A stretch of DNA of 35,307 nt, from the NCBI GenBank assembly GCA_025769875.1, contig JAGFNK010000538.1, positions 1 through 35,307 of the forward strand, in the 5' to 3' direction. The notes beneath the pieces are model-generated. The model searched no databases and was not told the origin of the DNA. It worked only from the letters and a program-made list of their open reading frames with translations. Positions 30,441 through 35,307 of the stretch are shown one piece after another (the first letter of the stretch is position 1; the number at the start of each line of letters is the position of its first letter). The translations under genes and the position numbers were made by a program. The stretch comes from Russula earlei (Eukaryota; Basidiomycota; Agaricomycetes; Russulales; Russulaceae).

Positions 30441-30452
30441 TAAGTCGAGCTT
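30441..30452 (+). promoter_or_regulatory. Predicted primer-binding site of Gypsy-2 (self-priming type)
   Basis: TAAGTCGAGCTT starts at the first base after the LTR and pairs over 12 nt with 30235-30246. It is unrelated in sequence to the Gypsy-1 site, yet each matches its own LTR. Confidence 0.65.
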
Positions 30453-30509
30453 CTATCACAGACATCGCTGTGAAAGTGAACCAGAAATAGGCAGGAAGCC
30501 TAAAGACTA

Positions 30510-32619
30510 GGATCTAGTCATCATACGGTCAGCAACCTACGCTGAAGTAGTCAAGGGGGAGAATCTATACAGACCTCTCCATGACAAGAAGAAGGTGTAC
30601 TACGTGACTCTCGACGAGCAGCACGGTTGGACACATGCATACTTCTGTAAAGACCCCTACTGTCATTGGCATAGACAGTGGTAAGAGGGCAGACAAGTCC
30701 CGACTCCCTAGGAAAGGCAGTGGCGAGTGGACAAACTGGAAATCGAAGGAGAACATAGCATACGCGTAAAGTTCAACCAGAAATCAAAGCAAGGAACCAA
30801 ATTTGGTTGGTTCAAAGCTAGAGAGAGGGACGATCTACCCTCAGGAATCAAAGGAACTGCCATCTGGTGTTGGGCAGACCAGGAAGGGCCTAACAGATAC
30901 GAGGTCCGATACAAAGGAAGCTACCTTCCTTGTGAATACATCAACGATCAGTGGTACTTTGTTGATTACCACAAAGGACGTCCCTATGCAGGAGAGGACG
31001 AAGACATTGACGAATACAAGGTCCTAGGTTTAGGAACCAGGACAGATCCTTACACTACTCATTGGGAACCCAGAAGCCCAGTAGTAGACGACCCAGCTCC
31101 ATTGATACAAAAGTCATCAAGTGGAGAAACAGAACAGTCGGACCCTCCGACTACAGATCAGAAAGCAGAAGCACCAGAAGTATTGGAGCTAGCTGAAAGA
31201 CTAGAGCAGACAGTACACGTCTCACCCATTGAACCAACAATTGTTGAAGAGCCAGAAGAATCAGTCGAAATGGCTACCATTGCAGCCACCCAGACAGCCA
31301 CCATTGCCACCCAGACAGCAGGTGGAAGAGCAGGGCCTACCATTGTAGTAAACCCTGGAGGTGGTCCACCTGGAGCAGGAGGACCACCTGGAGGTGGAGG
31401 AGTCCCCTTCGGACCTGGAGGTCCACCAGTACCAGGAGGAGGCCCACCTGGAGGAGGCCCTCCAGCAGGGGGACCACCAGCAGCACCTCCTGTAGGACCA
31501 GGGGTGAACTTGGCACCTCAGCCGGCACCAGGCCCCCATGGGGGCAACGGATCTCTAAAAGGAGACCCTCCTGAAGTCTTCAAAGGAGATAGGAAAAAGA
31601 CGAAGTACTTTGTCCAGGATTTCAATCTATGGAATCTGCTCAACAGCAACAACCCGACCATGACTATTCCAATGAAGCGAGTAGCCCTAGCTCTCACCTA
31701 CATCAAAGGAGAGAAAGTGCATGAATGGGTGGTCAATCAAACGAACCTGGTAGAAGCAAAAAGAAATGGGGACCCACCGTCTCCTTATGCACCAGTGCAG
31801 CTAGATCCAACTGACATGCTCTTTTGGACCGAATTTGTGGATGACTTCTTCAGAGAATTCAAAGACACCACAGAGCCTGAAGACGCTTTCATGGAGCTAC
31901 AACAACTGTCCATGTCTAAAGCAGCATCACTGGATGACTATACCAGCAAGTTCCTTGTTCTGCTCAGTAAAGCAGGATGGGACCAGAATTCACCAGGAGC
32001 AGTAGAAGCCTACAAGGCTGGACTAATCACCTGGCTGGTGCAACGAATCTACAATCGACCTGTCAGAGATATACCTGCCATCAATGATCTACGAGCATGG
32101 ATCAATGCTGCCAGGGAAGAACAGGCCAGAGACCAGCTCATGAAAGCCAATATTGGATCTGGAGGTGGATCGTTGACCACCAGGGAAAATCGCATGAAAT
32201 CCCTACAGGTTGGGAAAAGGCGAAACCAAAGAGATCCGAATGCAATGGAAGTGGACTCAGTATCCACTGATGCAGCAAGGACCAAACGACGTCCTCCTCT
32301 GACAGAGGAAAAGAAGAAACTGCTAGCAGAAGGGAAATGCTTCATCTGCAAGAAAGCAGGACATATCAGTCGGAACTGTCCTGACAAGGACAGAGTCAAG
32401 AAGAAATCAAGTAACCCAAGGGACAAAGGGAAAGCTCGAGCTCTGGAAACAGAGAAGGAGGACGACTCAGGGGATAGTGGAAATGAAAGCACTGTCTCTG
32501 GGCGATCTACATCTCCTCCTCCTACCTATAACAAGAGCTCCTCCTTGGCGTCCATAAAGAAGATGTCCACCAAACAAAAGGAGGACTTGTTGGAAGAACT
32601 GATGGAACAGGGTTTTTAG
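30510..32619 (+). CDS. gag: Gypsy-2 gag
   Basis: The main frame is open from 30712 to TAG 32617-32619. The first in-frame ATG is at 31269, yet the sequence before it looks coding (GWFKARERDDLPSG, KGSYLPCEYINDQWYFVDYH), and protein-like sequence in the same phase goes back to about 30510, broken by TAA 30682 and TAG 30709. The true start is unresolved. Order: charged N-terminal region; Glu-rich segment; Gly/Pro repeat region (31330-31520, GGPPGGG units); capsid-like Gag domain from GSLKGDPPEVFKGDRKKTKY (31549) to about 32150; basic linker; CCHC knuckle CFICKKAGHISRNC (32338-32379); Ser-rich acidic tail. It is the intact counterpart of Gypsy-1 gag and shows the segment deleted there. Confidence 0.85.
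32610..32616 (+). promoter_or_regulatory. -1 ribosomal frameshift heptamer
   Basis: G GGT TTT in the gag phase, followed immediately by the TAG stop, fits X XXY YYZ. Slippage by -1 enters the pol frame, which is open across this point (TTA GGA ACA) and leads to the protease. No downstream pseudoknot was established. In Gypsy-1 the pol frame is also -1 to gag, but the equivalent site reads GGATTTT. Confidence 0.6.
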
Positions 32620-35307
32620 GAACACCTAAGTCGACGGCCTGGCTTAGGAAGAATAGTGTGTTGCAAGTGTACATTAGAAGACTGAATGCTATGAATATTC
32701 CGTTCACTTTCATCACTGCACACACAACGGCCGAGGAATCTGCTCTACTGGACAGTGGAGCAACAGAGAACTTTATCGATCACTCAGCTTGGAAAAGACT
32801 GAAGATTGGGAAACAAGAACTACATGAACCCATGGTAGTACGAAATGTCGACGGAACCCAGAATAAGCAAGGGGAACTCACCCATTACTGCTGGCTTCGC
32901 GTCCGATACAAGGAGAAGGAGAGCTTGCAAAGGTTCTATCTCACAGATTTAGGAATGGATCGGGTCATCCTGGGATATCCCTTCCTATATGAATTCGACC
33001 CCACCATCAACTGGAAGAAAGGACAGCTGATGGAAGGAAAGGTACTGATTGAGACTGCTCGATACAAGTACCTGGATCTCTATGTCACAAAACTCCAAAA
33101 GCGAGCAAGAGATGAAAACCGACAATTGAAGAAAGGGGAAGCCATTTACCTCCAAAAGACGACTATTGCTCAGAAGTGGGCCCAACAGTCGATTAAACCA
33201 CAGGAAGGAGAGGATCCCCCTTGCCAATGTTCCAAAGCAATTCCACCACTTTGCAGATGTCTTCTCAGAAGAGAAGTCCCAGAGGTTCCCACCACCAAGG
33301 GAACCAGACATGCAGATAGAGCTGTTACCTGACGCACCAAAGGAACTAAACTGCAAAGTGTACCCCCTTACATGAGATGAGCGAGAATACCTCAAGAAAT
33401 TCCTAGCTGATGAAGTAGAGAAGCGATATATCACTCCAGGTCCATCCAGCTACACATCTCCAGTGTTCTTCATTGGCAAGAAGGACAGCAAGGAGAAGAG
33501 GATCATTGTAGACTATCGACGACTAAATCAGTGGACCAGATGAGACAATGAACCTTTACCACATCTGGAACAAGAGGTGGAAAGACTTCCGAGGGGAAAA
33601 AGGTCTTCTCCAAATTCGATATACGATGGGGATACAATAATGTGCGGCTGGCAGAAGGAGATCGTTGGAAGGCAGCCTTCAAGATGCCATATGGAACCTA
33701 CCTGCCCAATGTCATGTATTTTGGGCTCAAGAACGCACCAGCCTTCTTTACTAGGCCGATGAGAAGAGACTTCGGTGACTGGCTGGACCGATGGGCAGAA
33801 TACATGGTCAACTATCTGGATGACTTTGGAATTGCCACGGGGGACAGTCCTGAACAACTAGAAATCCATGAGCAATGTGTCAATGAACTACTCACGTTGA
33901 TGCAGAAGAAGTCATACTTCCTGAAACCTCAGAAGTGCCAGTTCATGGTGCGAAAACTAACCATGCTAGGATGGGACATAGACGAAGGGAAGATGAAGAT
34001 TGAGGCCTCCAAAGTCCGAGGAATCACGGACTGGCCTCGGGAAATCAAGGACGTACATGAAGTGCGCAAAGTCATGGGAGTCCTCAGTTACAATAGGGCT
34101 TTCATTCGAGGATTCAGTCAGATTGCTCGACCCATTATTGCCTTGACAAAGAAAGGGGTGCCATTTGAATGGACCCAAGAATGCAAAGATGCTCTGGAAC
34201 GACTTATCCAGATAGTATCTTCTGACCCTGTCCTGCTCCATCCTGATGAGGAGCGACCCTTTGAACTGGAAGTAGACGCGTCCAATTATGCCATTGGAGC
34301 AGTATTATTCCAGAAGGACGAACAAGGAAAGAGGAGGCCAATAGGTTACTTCTCAGCAGCCTTGAAACAAGCAGAGAAGAACTACGACATATGGGACAAA
34401 GAGTTCTTAGCCATGGTGCGAGCCTTGAAACCACTGGCGACACCTACTCATGGGAGCAAAGCATAAGGTGGTGGTTTATACAGACCATGCAAACCTGTTG
34501 CATTACCGACACCCTCAGCGAATAAATGGTCGAGTGGCAAGATATATTACCTTCTTGGCGGACTTCGACTTAGAATTGAAACATCAGGCAGGGGCAAGGA
34601 ATAAAGCAGATGCCCTGTCAAGGAGACCTGACCTTGACGATGGACAAGGGGATAAAGAAGAAGTGGTCGGCTACCTGACCATCTTTTTATTCGAGTAATG
34701 CACACTACTGCATTGGAAGAACGGATAAAGAACCAACAAGGGGAAGAAAGACACCGATTAAAGTTACTTGATTGGGTACAGAGACACCGACTGGAGAAGC
34801 GACATAACTTATGGTGGAAGAATGAAGCCTTGGTGGTTACAGGCGACGAAGGAACCCACAGGACGTTACTGGAACAGTATCATGACAGTCCCACAGCAGG
34901 ACACCCAGGAAAAGCTAAAACATTACTGGGAATGATGCGATACTACTGGTGGCCCACCATAAGACGCTTTGTCGATCGATATGTGGAAGGATGCGCAATT
35001 TGCCAAAGTAACAAGTCAAACACTCATCCAAATCGACCTCCCTTGTATCCCATTCCACCAGAAGAAGGGGCTACTCCCTTCTCGACTGTCAGCATGGACT
35101 TTGTGGTCAAATTGCCAAAGTCGAAAGGATATGACAGTATATTGACTGTCACTGACCACGATTGTACTAAAGGCGTCATCTTGCTTCCTTGCAAAGAAAA
35201 TGGACGCAGAAGAGCTAGCACAGCTCTACAAGGACATATTCCCATTTGTGGGAGTACCAAGCAAGATCATATCCGATCGAGATAAACTAATAAGTTCCAA
35301 GTTCATT
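32616..35307 (+). pseudogene. pol: Gypsy-2 pol: PR-RT-RNase H-integrase, frameshifted
   Basis: Protease ALLDSGATENFID (DSG at 32751), RT from about 33230 (FADVFSEEKSQRFPPPREPD; VDYRRLNQW; NYLDDFGIAT with YLDD at 33813-33824), RNase H (ELEVDASNYAIGAVLF near 34265, YTDHANLLHYRH at 34478, KADALSRRPD), integrase zinc finger (YHDSPTAGHPG then CAIC, 34880-35006) and core start (SMDFVVKLP; SDRDK at the window edge). The frame changes near 33166-33225, 33585-33610, 34425-34440, 34660-34675 and 35195-35210, each explicable by one base near short homopolymers; TGA stops lie at 33373 and 33541, at least the first before a position where Arg is expected. All visible catalytic residues are intact, so decay is recent or some shifts are sequence errors. 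The element end and any chromodomain are outside the window. Confidence 0.88.

Larger units (their letters stand above)
29853..35307 (+). mobile_element. Gypsy-2: Ty3/Gypsy retrotransposon, 5' part
   Basis: 5' LTR, predicted self-primer site, gag, -1 frameshift site and pol as far as the integrase core; the rest and the 3' LTR are beyond the window. Inserted in Copia-3 integrase. Protein sequence is well preserved (YLDD and DSG intact) but the pol frame shifts about five times by single bases and has two TGA stops. It is related to Gypsy-1 throughout Gag and Pol. Confidence 0.92.

Noticed and set aside
30681..30711. A 31-nt intron (GTAAGAG to CTCCCTAG) that would remove both stops in the Gypsy-2 gag leader
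   Set aside because: It is shorter than known fungal introns, and removing 31 nt shifts the frame away from the downstream gag phase.

Overview
The window looks like a transposable-element graveyard from a filamentous fungus, most likely an Agaricomycete (mushroom-type) basidiomycete. That is inferred from the chromodomain Ty3/Gypsy and Copia protein types, the CpG-type decay and the solo-LTR load; no host housekeeping gene, rRNA or tRNA is visible, so the host cannot be named. Nearly every base from 3043 to 35307 belongs to LTR retrotransposons, solo LTRs or terminal-inverted-repeat elements inserted into one another. Element names (LTR1 to LTR5, Gypsy-1, Gypsy-2, Copia-2, Copia-3, CACTG) are local labels.

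Layout. 1-1900: GC- and CpG-rich low-complexity tract with a long Ala/Ser/Pro/Val frame. 1922-3042: decayed minus-strand coding remnant of unknown type. 3043-4559: solo LTR1 and an old LTR1 scrap. 4560-17087: Gypsy-1, a chromovirus with both LTRs, PPT, gag and pol, carrying five separate insertion loci: LTR3, a foldback CACTG element, a Copia solo LTR2 with LTR1 nested in it, LTR3 reversed and LTR1 reversed. 17088-19476: spacer, solo LTR1 and an old reversed LTR1. 19477-25153: Copia-2, 5' part only, split by a 2.8-kb foldback DNA transposon (itself hit by two MITEs) and by an LTR4 nested inside another LTR4. 25154-26804: LTR5 reversed and solo LTR1. 27010-29852: Copia-3, 5' LTR, PBS and gag-pol, cut in the integrase by Gypsy-2. 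29853-35307: Gypsy-2, 5' LTR, gag and pol, running off the window end.

How it fits together. Target-site duplications can be read directly for ten LTR insertions (GATGG, CTGTA, GTACT, AGCCA, CAGGA, CTGGC, CTTTG, AAACT, AGTAC, and CGTGA/TGTGA for Gypsy-1 itself), so the insertion order can be reconstructed. With the five insertion loci of Gypsy-1 (about 5.0 kb) set aside, its pol phase is continuous from the end of gag to a TAG just before the polypurine tract. All 13 in-frame stops I found in that frame are TGA, and nearly all differences between its two LTRs are CG versus TG/CA, the signature of CpG deamination.

Most interesting signals. Both Gypsy elements have, at or next to the end of the 5' LTR, an 11-12 nt segment exactly complementary to a segment 34 nt downstream of the LTR TATA box. 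This is the geometry of Tf1-type self-primed reverse transcription. The two Copia elements instead carry a Drosophila copia-like primer site (GGTTATGGGCCC). Gypsy-1 has a roughly 560-residue extension after the chromodomain ending in a second CCHC zinc knuckle. Gypsy-2 has a canonical -1 slippery heptamer directly before the gag stop.
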